The translations under genes were made by a program, and so were the position numbers. A DNA stretch of 64,000 nucleotides from Ceratopteris richardii (Eukaryota; Streptophyta; Polypodiopsida; Polypodiales; Pteridaceae). Shown here in pieces: positions 23,521 through 35,845 of this stretch; position 1 is the stretch's first letter, and each line of letters opens with the position of its first letter. The notes beneath the pieces are model-generated. The model was not told the DNA's origin, did not search any database, and worked only from the letters and a program-made list of their open reading frames with translations. The stretch is taken from positions 17,840,267 to 17,904,266 of the forward strand of contig CM035431.1 of assembly GCA_020310875.1 (NCBI GenBank). Direction: 5' to 3'.

Positions 23521-24587
23521 CAGTTGTCATTTAACCATCCACTCATCACATCATTTCAAGATCCACTGACTACCTCCAACAAAGACTACGTCAACATCCA
23601 CTAGCAACATTGAAAGCCTCGACATGCAACAACCATGTGCCTTTGGCATAACCTTGTCTTTTGCACCATTAAAGTCATGCATTTCCAAAGTATGCATCAA
23701 TATAGGGCCACATTACATGGCCGTGCATAGACACAATTGAGAATCCCAGGCACATGAGATAGACTTGACATATGTAAAATATTTTATTGCTACTAACCAC
23801 TGTCTTCTTGTTTGTGACATTGTTCCAAGAAAAAGAGAGATAGGGAGAAGCAGAAACATGACCATGCGCTCCAAGAATCTCAACAGTGAACCATGAACAA
23901 GGACATCCATAAAAAATGGAAGACGATCCAATGGTCAACCACCATGATGCGCATACAACATGAAGAGAAAAACATGGACCGACCTTTCACCATGGTAAGC
24001 ACACCCTACTTCAGCAACACCATAGCCATGATAGATTAGGAAACTTATTCATTGGCATACCCTTGAGCACTTCGCTCTAGACCCCCATCTTTTGCACCAT
24101 ACTTCTTCCAATGCATTCCCCAAGTATGCATGCATAGGGCCACATTACAAGTAGTGCACAAGGCACAAATTTCCTTCAACCCATGCACTAATGCACTTAC
24201 CCATCATCCATTATGGGTCACAAATATGTGGCCTCATACTATGAAACTAATGTTTCAAAGATCAAAGGACATCCAAGGCCACACATCAGTACCTATGAAG
24301 CAATTCACAGTAGATAACTACTCAAGATCAATGTTGATAACCTCTTTTGAGCAACTAACAATCTTTGAAAGCACACAAATATACCATCCAACTCAAATGC
24401 AAGGAAGAAGTGCATACAATGGGACCAACTCTCGCATACACTAGTAGTGGAAAACTGAAGAACGAGATGATCAACCAAGCTACATTTGGAAGATGGACTG
24501 ATCCTATTGATACATGAAGAACACTATCTCTCAAGTACTACATGGAACAACCACTCCAACAAGGGTCTCTCAGGGATGACAGACTCG
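23521..24587 (+). other. Element E stretch between pol and the polypurine tract
   Basis: About 1.07 kb without a long frame. Two parts resemble each other: GTATGCAT(C)AATAGGGCCACATTACA occurs near 23690 and again near 24125, suggesting an internal duplication. No relative of the 1499-codon frame of D was recognised here. Confidence 0.55.
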
Positions 24588-24603
24588 AGAGGGGGGGGGG
24601 GAG
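24588..24603 (+). other. Element E polypurine tract
   Basis: A purine run with eleven or so consecutive G residues ends directly at the TGTTGACA start of the 3' LTR. Confidence 0.85.
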
Positions 24604-25198
24604 TGTTGACAATGAAGGTCAAGCACAAGCATGGAAGTGCATCAAGGAAGTGGACTCACAATAAGAAGGAGCATGTAGGGAGCTCCAAGAAGCACATGGC
24701 AAATTTCAAAAAGACATCCCTATAAAAATAGTGATTTTCATCACTAAAAACCATTGTAAATACCATTTTCCATTTTTGCAAGCTTGAGGAGTATTAGAAG
24801 TATCATCCTACCAATTTTCATAATTTTTAGACTCCGTTTGAGCCCCCAAATAAGCCATGGAACCTAATTTTTAACTAGGCCAAACACTAGGTCTGGACAG
24901 GGCCAAACTACTCAAAAACCTATGAAAAGGGCTGGAGAGCTCATTTTAGGGGTTATCTTGTTGTAAAGTTGAGCTTTGTAAGAGATTTCTTTTGTAATCA
25001 AAGTCCTTCCATTGTTCCACTCTTTGCTCTAACCTTGTGCACATGGGTGTGAATGTGTGTGCATGCTTGTGTTCTTTCATTCACGCACTTGTGCCATCAC
25101 TTGCTCACGGTCTTCATACGGGTCCTCGCATCTCCGCGGATTGACATTTATGAGGTGAATCTCCTCACGTTGGTGCTTACCATTGTGCTAGAGTGGCA
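24604..25198 (+). repeat. Element E 3' LTR (595 bp)
   Basis: The partner of 5388-6015, starting TGTTGACA and ending GTGGCA. Directly after it the gag of J resumes with AGGAACTTCAAGAATCAGAG, the same sequence that follows the zinc knuckle in element C. Confidence 0.93.
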
Positions 25199-26754
25199 AT
25201 ACTATAGGAACTTCAAGAATCAGAGAGGAATAGGATATCAAAAGAGGTGGCTACTCACAATCAAGAGGAAGATTCAACCATAATCAAGGCTACAACCATG
25301 GCTACAACAACAACTACAACAACAATTATCAAAGAGGATACAAATCAATAAAGGACTTCAACAATTATACAGAGGATCAAGAAGATTCTCTTCTCATTAT
25401 GAACATGACTTCAAAACAAGGTATGAATGATGAGAACCTCTTCTATATTGACTCAAGTTGTTCAAACCATGTAGCAGGCAATGTAGCTCTTCGTTTTGAT
25501 CTTGAGGAACCCAAGGGAAAGCACCAAGTGCAGACAGGTGATGACACCAAGCATTCAGTGGTCAAGGTAGGAAATGTCAAAACTTGTGATGGGAATAGAA
25601 ATCTATTGAGCACGGTTCTTTATGTACCTACTATCACCAAGAATCTGATGAGTGTTGGAGAGATAGTGGAAAAGGGTTTGCAGGTTAGGTTCAACAAATA
25701 TGGAGCTTTTGTGGAGGACCCCCAACATGGATTCAAGAGAATTGCCAAGGGAGAGAAAACAGGTAGATTATTTACATTTGAGCTTCAGGACACTAGAAAC
25801 CTTGCACTTTATAATTACAAGGATCAAACATTCTCTGAGTTAGAGATTTGGCATAAAAGATTAGGGCACATTGGCGAGAGAACCTTGAAGCAGATTTGTA
25901 GAGATCAATGTGTGCTTGGGATACCTAATGTATCCAAGAAACAGATGATCTATAAATGTGGTGCTTGTCAGTTTGGTAAATCGCACAGGTCACCCTTTAG
26001 AAAGAAAAGCTATATGCATGAGGACTATTTGGAACTTGTCCACATAGATGTGTGGGGACCAAGAAAGGCTCCTTCAATTTTAGGCTCAAGGTATTATGTG
26101 TCATTTATTGATGATTTCAGTAGGTGGACTATCTTGTACTTTATGAAACATAAAGATGAAGTGTCCAGTTGCTTCAAGAAGTATCTTGCACTTGTGGAAA
26201 ATCAAACAAGAAGAAGCCTAAAGAGGATAAGGTTAGATGGAGGAGATGAGTACTTCTCCAATGAATTTGATGCTTTTTTGCAGATGAGAGGTATCAAAAG
26301 GCAGATTACTACCGAGTATGCCCCTGAGAAAAATGGGATAGTAGAGAGGAGAAGTAGATTAATTGTGTAAACAACTAGATCAATGCTTAATGAAAAGAGG
26401 TTACCTAATTATTTGTGGGTAGAGAGTGTTTCTACTGCCACTTATCTTATTAACAGGTTACCATCCAAATCCCTTGATGGGATGAGCCCATATGAAGCAT
26501 GGCATGGTAGGACACCATCACTTGATCATTGCAGAATATTTGGATGTGTTGCTTATGTGCATGTTCCATCTCAAATAAGAGGTAAGCTAGACCCTAAGGC
26601 AGAGAAGGGCATCTTCATAGGGTATGCTTTAAACCAAAAAGGATACATGTTTTATAATCCATCCAACAAAGAATTTATGGTCAGTAGAGATGTTGTGTTT
26701 GATGAGAATGATTCATGGTTTGAAAGTGAATGCATGAAAGTCAAAATTGCCATA
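25199..26754 (+). pseudogene. Element J segment 2: gag tail, protease and integrase
   Basis: After a poly-Asn/Tyr gag tail, the protease block FYIDSSCSNHVAGNVAL is at about 25441-25490. The pre-integrase block EIWHKRLGHIGERTLKQICR and C-x2-C follow at 25845-25985. The integrase core runs to about 26530 (HIDVWGPRKAPSILGSRYYV; FIDDFSRWTILYFMKHKDE; PSKSLDGMSPYEAWHG). It ends where the LTR of element C begins. It is broken by few changes plus two large insertions. Confidence 0.92.
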
Positions 26755-27808
26755 TGTCTTGAAAGTCCAAGCCCACACATTTGGCTTGAATTTCATAAAC
26801 ACATGAAGCTCCATGCAAACCATTACTAGGAGAACTTTATCTTTTTACATTTGTAAAAGTCATTTACTTGACTTGAGAGAATATTTGTAATCACCTACCA
26901 AAAACTTGTGGATTTGTTAGTTAGAAAAGTAACCACTTCATTGAGGGAACATTTCCTAGATTGAAGGACTACTTTTAGAGAGAAACAAAAGTTGAATTCA
27001 AATTCAAATTTGAATGTAACACTTATATAAAGTGACTTGAAAAAGTCGCGGTTAGGTGACTCTATTCCTGAGCTCTCTATTGCCATTGTGTAAGAGTGTG
27101 AGGTCTACTTTGTAGCCTACACTACTCTCCATCATTAGGCTATGATTTTCAAGCCTATGATCTTGTACAACATTGTTCATTAATACAATACATCTACATT
27201 GTTCATCTATGATCTCTCTGTTATAGTCATTCCTAAACGTCAACTTGTGCTGCTCATATCTCGGTCAATTCTCCACCAAATTCAATGATCTATAGCGTAT
27301 TAGAATCCGCTCCAAGTTATCTACATGCCGGCAATGTTTGAAGGGAATCCATTCAACCAATTGAGAGAAAACTACGTCAAGGCACTCACTAGTCAAACTC
27401 TACAGAGGTCCTAAAAAAGCGAGGGTAATGATTTATTTGTTAAATTGATTGATGCATGTATAGTGCATTATTTCAAGTGATTTCACTTGGAATCATTAGA
27501 TTGCTAAGCTAATTAGATACCTCTAAAAGGAATTTTTCTAATTCCTACTGTACTAGTAGCACTGAGCATAACAAGGAGCAGGTGTATGATAAAAAATAGA
27601 AGGTTTTCATTGATCCTTCAATTTGGAAGTAGTCTATTTTGATTCAATCTTTTCATACATAATTTCCAAAGTACATAGCAACTTGTATAGTGTCATTGGA
27701 AAGCTAAGAGGGTCCACATATCATCTCTGAAGCTACAAGGGGCTGGTACTAAGCAGGATTTTGTAGTACCTACTCATTTCTTGGAGTGTCCATCCATCTT
27801 TCCCAATA
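26755..27808 (+). repeat. Element C 5' LTR (about 1054 bp)
   Basis: The left boundary is set within about ten bases by the end of element J coding sequence; the right boundary is one base before the primer site. The first 260 bases match 37174-37442. A TATA-like CTTATATAAAG lies at about 27021-27035. The region 27240-27800 holds no gene. Confidence 0.85.
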
Positions 27809-27809
27809 G

Positions 27810-27821
27810 TGGTATCAGAGC
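27810..27821 (+). other. Element C primer binding site (tRNA-iMet type)
   Basis: TGGTATCAGAGC lies one base after the LTR end and 14 bases before the gag ATG. Confidence 0.93.
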
Positions 27822-27835
27822 AAAGCTAAGGTAAA

Positions 27836-28923
27836 ATGGGAGATGGTTTTCCTTCTTTCATTGATAAATTGGACAAGAAAAACTATCAAGCATGGTCCTT
27901 AAGGATGAAGACATACTTACAAAGAAGGAGCCTCTATGGATACATCTCAGGAGATGAGGAGATGCCCATATTCAGAAGCAAAGGACAACCTAGAAGAGAG
28001 GAGCATGAAAGACTCAACACATGGTGTGCCAAGGATGCATTAGCAAGGTCATACTTACGTAACACAATCTTTGATTTTCTTCTTAAACATATTAGGAACT
28101 GTAAGACATCCCAAGAGACTTGGGAAACATTGTCTTGTTATTTCTCTTCCAACACAAGGGCTGGGAAGAACCAATTGTTGATTGAGTTCACCACTCAAAC
28201 AAAGCAACCTAATCAAGGTATGCCAGAGTATGTGACCAAAGTGAAAGATGTAGAAAATCAATTAGCAAGCATAGGAGAAGAAATTGGAGAGAATCAGATT
28301 GTAAGGCAAGTAATCAATGGGAAAGATTCACAATTGTCATGGACTTGTACATGGACACACAGATTCCACACCTTACCACACTCATAGGGCAAATATTTAC
28401 CCATGAAGTCAAGCTCAACAAGAATGGAGATTCATCAAGAGGTAAAATCTCTTATGCCCTATACACTAATAAGACTAAGTCCAAAGAGAAAGGAAAGAAC
28501 AAAAAGGTTGAAGATGAAGGAACTACCTCCCAAGCCAACTATGCAAGGAGAGGTAGAAACTCAAGAGGAAGGGGCAGAGGAGGTAAGCAAGGTAGGGGGA
28601 GACCTTATAACTCCTCACCATGCAATATTTGTGGATTATCAAATCATACTACAAATGAGTGTTTCAGGAACTTCAAGAATCAGAGAGGTAGAGGATATCA
28701 AAGAGGTGGATATACACAGTCAAGAGGAAGGTTCAATCAACACCAAGGATACAACAACAACTACAACAACATCTACAATAGCAACTACCAAGGAGGATAC
28801 AAATCCAGAAAAGATTACAACAACTACACAAAGGAGCAAGAAGATTCTCTTTTGATTATGAACATGACTTCAAAACTAGGTATAAATGATGACCACCTTT
28901 TCTACATTGACTTAGGATGCTAA
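27836..28923 (+). pseudogene. Element C gag and protease start
   Basis: It opens MGDGFPSFIDKLDKKNYQAW at the first ATG after the primer site. Then come YLQRRSLYGYISGDEEMP, SYLRNTIFDFLLKHIRNCKT and CYFSSNTRAGKNQLLIEF, and later a Lys-rich stretch and an RGG-type run (RGRNSRGRGRGGKQGRGR). A CCHC knuckle (CNICGLSNHTTNEC) lies at about 28621-28662, then an Asn/Tyr-rich tail and the protease block FYID near 28900. Fossil. Confidence 0.92.
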
Positions 28924-30737
28924 AATCATGTGACAGGCAACGTAGCTCTTCTCTCTGACCTTGAGGAACCAAAGGGTAAGCATCAAGTACAAATAGGTGA
29001 TGACACCAAGCACTCACTCATTAAATTAGGGAATGTTAAGACCTCTAATGGAAACAAGAATCTGTTGAGAAGGGTTCTATATGTACCAACAATTACCAAG
29101 AATTTGATGAGTGTTGGACAAATTGTGGAAAAGGGTTTACAGGTTAGATTCAATCAATATGAAGCATTCATGGAGGATCCCTAGCATGGGTTCAAGAGAA
29201 TTGCCAAAGGAGAAAAGAGAGGTAGATTATTCACTTTTGAGCTTGAGGATACAAGGAACATTGCACTTTATAGTTATAAAGATCAAACATTATCAAAGCT
29301 TGAAATTTGGCATAAGAGATTAGGGCATGTTGGTGAAAGAACCTTGAAACAAATATGTAGAGACCAATGTGTGCTTGGGATACCTAATGTATCCAAGCAA
29401 CACATGATTCATAAATGTGGTGCTTGTCAATTTGGAAAATCTCACAGGTTACCCTTCTCAAGGAAAGGCTACATGCATGAGGACTACCTAGAGCTTGTCC
29501 ATACAAATGTATGGGAACCAAGCAAGGATCCGTCAATCTCTAGATCAAGGTATTATGTTTCTTTCATTGATGATTACAATAGGTGGACTGTATTATACTT
29601 TATGAAGTACAAAGATGAAGTATTCAGCTGCTTTAAAAAATATCTTGCACTTGTTGAGAATCAAACAGCAAGAAATCTAAAAAGGGTAAGGTCAGATGGA
29701 GGAGGTGAGTACTTCTCAAATGAGTTTGATATATTCTTGTAGGACAGAGGAATCAAAAGAGAAATCACAACAAGGTATACCCCTAAGCAAAATGGGGTAG
29801 CAGAGAGGAGAAATAGATTAATTGTTGAAACAGCTAGGTCAATGTTAAATGAGAAAAAATTACCTAACTACTTGTGGGAAGAGAGTGTATCTACTGCCAC
29901 TTATCTTGTAAACATGTTTCCATCCAAATCTCTTGATGGGATGACCCCATATGAAGCATGACATGGTAGAAGACCTTCACTTGATCATTGCGGGATCTTT
30001 GGATGTGTAGCTTATGTGCATATCCCTTGTCACATAAGAGGTAAGCTAGACCCTAAGGCAGAGAAGGGCATCTTCATAGGGTATCACCTAAATCAGACAG
30101 GATATAGGTTCTACAATCCTTCAAACAAGGGATTCATGGTTAGTAGAGATGTTGTCTTTGATGAGAATGACTCTTGGTTTGATAGTGAATGCAGGAAAGT
30201 AAAATTACCTTATGATTTGGAAGAGGAATTTCCAAGCCTCACTAAGGAGGAGCCTACTTAGAATGGAGACACCAACTCAGATGATGAGGACATCATCAAC
30301 CTAGAAGATTTCAAGGCATGGAAGTCCAATGGAAAAGTCAAGATGAAATTGGAGGATATATCTGAATCATCCAACCAAGCAATCAGTCGATCACAAAGGG
30401 AGAGCAAGAAACCAATCAAATATGGGTATGACACTTCCCTAGTTACTAAGCACTCTGCTTATCTTGCAAAAGATTTGTCAATTGAAGAAGCAGCATCATA
30501 TGAAGAGGCAAAGACCAAGGTAGAATGGAAGGAAGGTATGGATGAGGAAATTGAAGCACTCAAGGAGAGTGGTACTTGGAAACTAGTACCAAAGAAGTAG
30601 TCTATGAAGGTAATTGGTTCTAGATGGATCTATAAGATCAAAAGGAATTCTGATGGATCAATAAGCAAGTACAAAGCTAGACTTGTGGCTAAGGGTTTTG
30701 CACAAACCCAAGGAATTGATTATGAAGAACCCTTCTC
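28924..30737 (+). pseudogene. Element C protease end, integrase and start of reverse transcriptase
   Basis: Visible blocks are NLLRRVLYVPTITKNLMSVG, LKQICRDQCVLGIPNVSKQH, HKCGACQFGKSHRLPFSRKG, FIDDYNRWTVLYFMKYKDE and KRVRSDGGGEYFSNEFD. A C-terminal integrase region follows (RGKLDPKAEKGIFIGYHLNQ). Reverse transcriptase begins near 30510 ([39 protein letters not shown]). Element B interrupts after CTTCTC at 30732-30737. Confidence 0.92.
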
Positions 30738-30741
30738 GATT

Positions 30742-30972
30742 TGTTGATATATTTAGGTAGTGATGTGTGTGAACACTCTAGGACCGTCGGGGCACTTTTT
30801 TCCCTCTTTAGGAGGTTTTTTTCCCCCCGCTTGTATATACGCCTATTGCCCTAATGGGCTGCTTATCTTTGTACATTCTCTAGTAATACATTCAGTATTG
30901 TGTGTTTGTGCTCCAAGCTTCTTCTTCTTCCTTGTGCTGTTCGCGTGCTTCCGCAGACGTCTATCTCCAACA
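30742..30972 (+). repeat. Element B 5' LTR (231 bp)
   Basis: It starts TGTTG and ends CAACA. A TATA-like TATATA lies at 30834-30839. The four bases GATT lie between the target duplication and TGTTG; the same GATT lies between the purine tract and the 3' LTR. Confidence 0.93.
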
Positions 30973-30974
30973 AT

Positions 30975-30986
30975 TGGTATCAGAGC
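30975..30986 (+). other. Element B primer binding site (tRNA-iMet type)
   Basis: TGGTATCAGAGC lies two bases after the CAACA end of the LTR. Confidence 0.95.
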
Positions 30987-31274
30987 AGGTCGTCGCTTCT
31001 TCTAGGGCGCCGTCGACACTCCTCCGTTTGCAGTCTCAGATTCACACGAAATTTGGTGAGCATACTCTGAGCTCATTTCAGCCTCCGAACGCACTATCAC
31101 AGCGCTTGTGCAGGCTATTTCATCCTTTTGTGCCAAAGGTATCTACCAGTTTCTGTTCGCCAGTTTAAGCGTCTCAAAGTCTGCTACAAGTCTAGCAAAA
31201 CTCTTCTGGGCAGTTCTGTTCAACTTTTTGAGATATAGTCAATTTTCTGCATCAAGGTATTTTAGTCACCGGCC
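30987..31274 (+). other. Element B leader
   Basis: An untranslated leader of 288 bases between the primer site and the gag ATG at 31275. Nothing else is recognised. Confidence 0.6.
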
Positions 31275-32600
31275 ATGGCTGAAAGCAGTGATGTATTCCG
31301 TATGTTGGCTGTTGAGGATAAGTTGGATGGTACCAACTACCCATTATGGGCTTATATGATGCGACATGTACTGGTTGCAAAAGGATTGTGGAATATTGTG
31401 CAGGGTGTTGAAACATGTCCTGTTACACCTGTAACGACAGGTACTGCAAATACAGGTGTTGGAGCTGATGAAGATGGTGTTGAAGATGATATTCCACAGA
31501 TTCCTATTCGTGCTGCTGTTTCTGTTGCACCTACTACAGAGCGGATTCGTTGGGATGGCAGAGATGCCCAGGCACATGCATTGATAGCTTTGTCTGTCAA
31601 ACGTGCCATTATTCCTCACATTCGCTCTTGCAGAACAGCAAAGGATGCTTGGGATACACTTACCACTTTGTACCAGGCTAGGAATGAGGCTCGTGTTGCT
31701 TACCTCCAAAAACAGTTGCAGAGTGAGCACATGAATGAAGGTGATTCTATGGACAGTTTTCTTACAAAGATCAAAGACCTGAAGGAACAATTGATTTCTG
31801 CTGATGAGGTTATACCAGATAGCTCACTTGTGCAGACCGTTCTGAATGGTCTTCCTGATTCATATCAGAGTTTTGCCTCTACTCTTCGGTTGATGATGAA
31901 AGGCAATCCGAATGCCTTGTCATTTGAGGAATTAGTCTCTGTTCTGTTGCAAGAAGATCAGTCCAGGCAGAACAGGTCCATTATGCGTGTTGCAGATCAA
32001 GCTTTCCTGGCTAGTCAGAAGGGCAAAGGAAAATGGAGCTCTTCTACCAGTAAGCAGAAATCTACAAATGTTGCACAATCGAAGAACCAGGATAAAGATG
32101 AGAAGAAATCAGAAAAGTAGAAATTGTTCTGCAAGTACTATAAAGGAAATGATCATATTATAAAGAACTGTCCAAAACTGGCTGCTAAAGAGGCAAAGAA
32201 GAAAGAGGCTGGAATGGTTGTTGCAGAGGCCTCTACACCAAAAACAGAGTCTGCAAATCTTGTGCAGGAAGAAGAATCGGCGTTTACTACTGTCTGCAGT
32301 TTTGACCCATCTTCTCATGATCAGTGCATGTCTGCAGTAGACTCAGATGTTTGGTACTTTGAGAGAGGGGCGACCAAACATATTACCTCGGAGCGCAGTT
32401 TCTTCTCTTCACTCGAGCCTGCCCCTACAGGGAATACTGTCACATGCGCCAATAACTCCTCTTATCCTGTTATGGGAGTTGGTAAGATCATTCTGACTAC
32501 TGCTGATGGTAGTTCTTTCACTTTGTCAGATGCTTTATTTGTGCCAGGGATCAAAAACAACCTGTGATCAGTTTTTGCATTAGCCAAGATTGGCTTGGTT
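31275..32600 (+). pseudogene. Element B gag, zinc knuckle and protease
   Basis: Gag begins MAESSDVFRMLAVEDKLDGT, followed by NYPLWAYMMRHVLVAKGLWN, a spacer with TERIRWDGRDAQAHALIALS, SCRTAKDAWDTLTTLYQARN and the CCHC-type knuckle near 32125-32170. The protease block lies at about 32350-32390 (VWYF...GATKHIT). The gag is of the ordinary plant copia size. The same frame in A starts outside the window, so B gives the only view of this family's gag start. Confidence 0.92.
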
Positions 32601-35560
32601 GTGAAATTCGTTGATGACAGGTGTACAATCCATGATCTCTCCAATGGCGATGTGATTATTGCTTCTGGCACTTTTAGGTCGTGGGCTGTATAAGCTCATA
32701 GACTATGAAAGATCTATGAATGATTCGGCATGTGCAGTTCATGATTCTCAGGCTGTGTCAGATGCAAAGCTTTGGCATGCACGCTTTGGTCATCTGAATT
32801 TTGCTAGTTGATTACGCCTGCAGAAATCTGAAATGGTGTCCTCTTTGCCCAAACTTTAGGCACCTGGAAAACATGTTTGTGAAGGCTGTATTTTGGGCAA
32901 AATGCAGCGTTCTTCCTTTCCAAAAGATGGTTCAGTTCGGGCTACGCAGAAATTGCACCTTGTACATAGTGATGTTTGTGGTCCTATGCAGACATCCTCT
33001 TTTGGAAATTACCTTTACTTTGTGACTTTCATTGATGATTTTTCCAGGCATGCATGGGTATATCCACTCAAAGCAAAGTCCAAAGTGTTCATGTGCTTCA
33101 AACAGTTTTTGGTTTTGGCTGAAAATCTGTCAGCATGTAAAATGGGCACCCTCCGTTCTGATCGAGGGGGGGAATATATGTCTTCAGATTTTAATGCATT
33201 TCTGGCTGAACGTGGGATAAAACACCAGTGTACAGTGCCGTATACACCTCAACAGAATGGAGTTGCTGAACGAAAGAACAGGTCACTCATGGAGATGGCG
33301 AGGTGCATGGTCAAAAGTCAGGCTTTACCACATAGTTTCTGGCTTGAGGCTGTCATGTGTGCAACATATGTACTGAACAGGTGTCCCACTAAAGCGTTGC
33401 AGTCTATCACTCCATATGAGGCTTGGCATGACCGCAAGCCATCTATTTCTCATCTGCGTGTTTTTGGTTGTTTGGCATATGCATTAGTGCCTGAACAACA
33501 TTGCAGAAAATTGGATGATAAGGCAGTAAAATGTATTTTTGTTGGGTACAGTTCTGAAAGTAAAGGCTATCGTCTATATCATCCACAGACTAAACACATT
33601 CTGGTTAGCCGTGATGTTGTCTTTGTGGAAGATGCTATTCAGCCATTGCTTTCATGTACTAAGGAGACATCTGTTAGCTCCAAAGACATGTATGATACTT
33701 TGCTGCCTCTTTTTACAGGTGGACAGGCTAGTGCTGGTCCTAATGAGGCAACTTCTTAGCCTTTGCAGGTTTCATATGATGATGCAGATCATTCCATTTC
33801 TGATGCAGATTTACATGATGCACTTGTTGATGAGAGAGCTGATATTGAGCAAGCAAAAACTATGCCAAAATGGCTGGTGCAGACTTTGCGTGAAAGCAAA
33901 TTAGATGCACCTTTGTCATATCGTACTCGTTCAGGCTCTCATAGTGCCTCTTTTGCATCAGATTGCTATGCTATGGCTGCATCTAGTCTCTGTGATGAGA
34001 ATGAGCCTGTTTCTTTTGATGAAGCACAAAATTTAGAAAATTGGATGGCTGGTATGCAATCTGAATAAAATGCTATAATGAAGAATGGTACATGGTCTTT
34101 ATGTGAGTTGCCTCTTGGCAAGAAGGCCATTGGCACTAAGTGGGTATACAAGCTGAAGCGTAAACCTGATGGTACAGTTGACAGGTATAAGGCTAGGCTT
34201 GTTGCAAAGGGTTATGCACAGGAAAGAGGCATTGATTTTGATGAGACCTTTGCACCTCCATGCCGTATGACTACTGTTCGGAGCATTTGTGCACTTGCAG
34301 CCCATCATGTTGGAATGTACATCAGTTGGACATTAAAACAGCATTTCTGAATGGTGACTTGCATGAAGAAGTGTATGTTTTTCAGCCCCGTGGCTTTGTG
34401 CAAAAAGGGCATGAAAACCAGGTTTGAAGGTTAAAGAAGGCATTATATGGTTTAAAAATAGCACCACGTGCTTGGTATGAGAAGATACATGCCCATCTGA
34501 TTGCACATGGTTTTGAGAACAGTCCAACTAAAAGCACCTTATATGTTAAACGTGCTAATGATGTGCTTCTGATCATTGTTGTCTATGTTGATGACATGCT
34601 GCTCACTGGTCCTATTGAGACACATATTGTTGATTTTAAGGCTGATTTGCATGCCTCATTTGAGATGTCTGATTTGGGGCATTTGCATCACTATTTGGGC
34701 ATTCAGTTTATGCATGTTGATGGTGGAATGGCTTTGTGTCAAACGAAATATATTGACACATTATTGCAGCGTTTTGGCCTTGAAGACTGTAAGCCTATTG
34801 CCACTCCTATGGAGACAAGTTTATGATTGAGTCTTCATGATACTAGAGATGCATTTGATGCTGTTCTCTATCAACAGGCTATTGGATGCTTGATTTATTT
34901 ATGCATTACTCGGCTAGATATTCAGTTTGTTGTCTCACAGATGAGCAGGTTTATGCATTGCCTAGGAGTCACGCATTGGAAGGCGGTTAAGTGCATCTTT
35001 CACTACTTGAGTGGTACTCGGCTACTTGGGTCGTTCTATCTAAAGGGGGGATCACTACCGCCAGATTTGCATGCTTTTTCTGACTCAGATTGGGCTGGTT
35101 GCTATGACACTCTTGTGTCCACCAGTGGTTTTTGCTTCATGCTTGGTAGCTCATGTATATCTTGGTTGAGCAAGAAGCAGCCTACTGTGGCCACTTCTAG
35201 TTGTGAGGCTGAGTATAGGGCAGCTTTCACAGTGACTGTTGAGTGTGTGTGGCTCAGACGCCTTATGGCTGATTTGGGTGTTGGCCAGTCTTCTGCCACT
35301 ACCATCTTCACTGATAGTCAGAGCGCATTGGCAATTGCGAGGAACCCTGTGTTGCATGCTCGCACTAAGCACATTGAGGTGCATTATCACTATGTCAGGG
35401 AGAGGTTCTCTACTGGGGAGATCAGCTTGGCATATGTGCCCACGTAGGAGAACATTGTAGACCTTTTCACGAAGGCTCTGCCTAGGGATAAGTTTGAAGC
35501 TTTCCGCAAAGCTTTGGGCTTACTTCCTTTTGTGGAGTGATTTCCACATAGCTTGGCACT
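32601..35560 (+). pseudogene. Element B integrase, reverse transcriptase, RNase H
   Basis: Integrase is at about 32770-33720 (LVHSDVCGPMQTSSFGNYLY; FIDDFSRHAWVYPLKAKSK; PYTPQQNGVAERKNRSLMEM, which holds the core glutamate). Reverse transcriptase is at about 34080-34830 ([31 protein letters not shown]). RNase H is at about 35070-35530 (FSDSDWAGCYDTLVSTSGF; ATSSCEAEYRAAFT; ARTKHIEVHYHYVRERF). All blocks match element A. Fossil. Confidence 0.93.
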
Positions 35561-35599
35561 TCCTTATACATGAGTGCCAGCTCCTTGTTCACCGCATCA

Positions 35600-35614
35600 C
35601 TCCCAGAGGGGATT
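35600..35614 (+). other. Element B polypurine tract
   Basis: TCCCAGAGGGGATT precedes the 3' LTR, the same arrangement as in A. Confidence 0.75.
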
Positions 35615-35845
35615 TGTTGATATATTTAGGAAGTGATGTGTGTGAACACTCTAGGACCGCCGGGGCACTTTTTTCCCTCTTTGGGAGGTTTTTTTCCTTC
35701 GGCTTGTATATACGCCTATTGCCCTAATGGGCTACTTATCTTTGTACATTCTCTAGTAATACATTCAGTATTGTGCGTTTGTGCTCCAAGCTTCTTCTTC
35801 TTCCTTGTGCTGTTCGCGTGCTTCCGCAGACGTCTATCTCCACCA
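35615..35845 (+). repeat. Element B 3' LTR (231 bp)
   Basis: The partner of 30742-30972, starting TGTTG and ending in CCACCA, followed by the target duplication CTTCTC. Confidence 0.93.

Larger units (their letters stand above)
5388..25198 (+). mobile_element. Element E: Athila/Tat-like Ty3/gypsy element, nested host of K and a TIR transposon
   Basis: It has LTRs at both ends, a tRNA-Asp type primer site, a repeat-rich leader, gag, protease, reverse transcriptase, RNase H, integrase, a second protease-like domain and a polypurine tract. Without its two inserts it measures about 12 kb. It is an old relative of element D: coding blocks, LTR promoter and the 7-base spacer between LTR and primer site all correspond. 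It is heavily broken, with more than twenty breaks. The flanking GTGCT and ATACT may be a decayed 5-bp target duplication. It lies in the gag of J. Confidence 0.93.
30738..35845 (+). mobile_element. Element B: Ty1/copia element nested in the reverse transcriptase of C
   Basis: A 5.1 kb element of the same family as A, with both LTRs, primer site, gag, protease, integrase, reverse transcriptase, RNase H and polypurine tract. CTTCTC occurs directly before it (30732-30737) and directly after it (35846-35851), a target duplication. All internal parts are present in order, but it is broken, with roughly eight breaks. The two LTRs differ at about 9 of 231 positions by eye, near 4%. It is younger than its host C. 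Confidence 0.95.

Noticed and set aside
27240-27800. Host gene or regulatory region
   Set aside because: The stretch lies between the TATA-like box and the primer site of element C and fits the rest of its long LTR; no coding frame is present.
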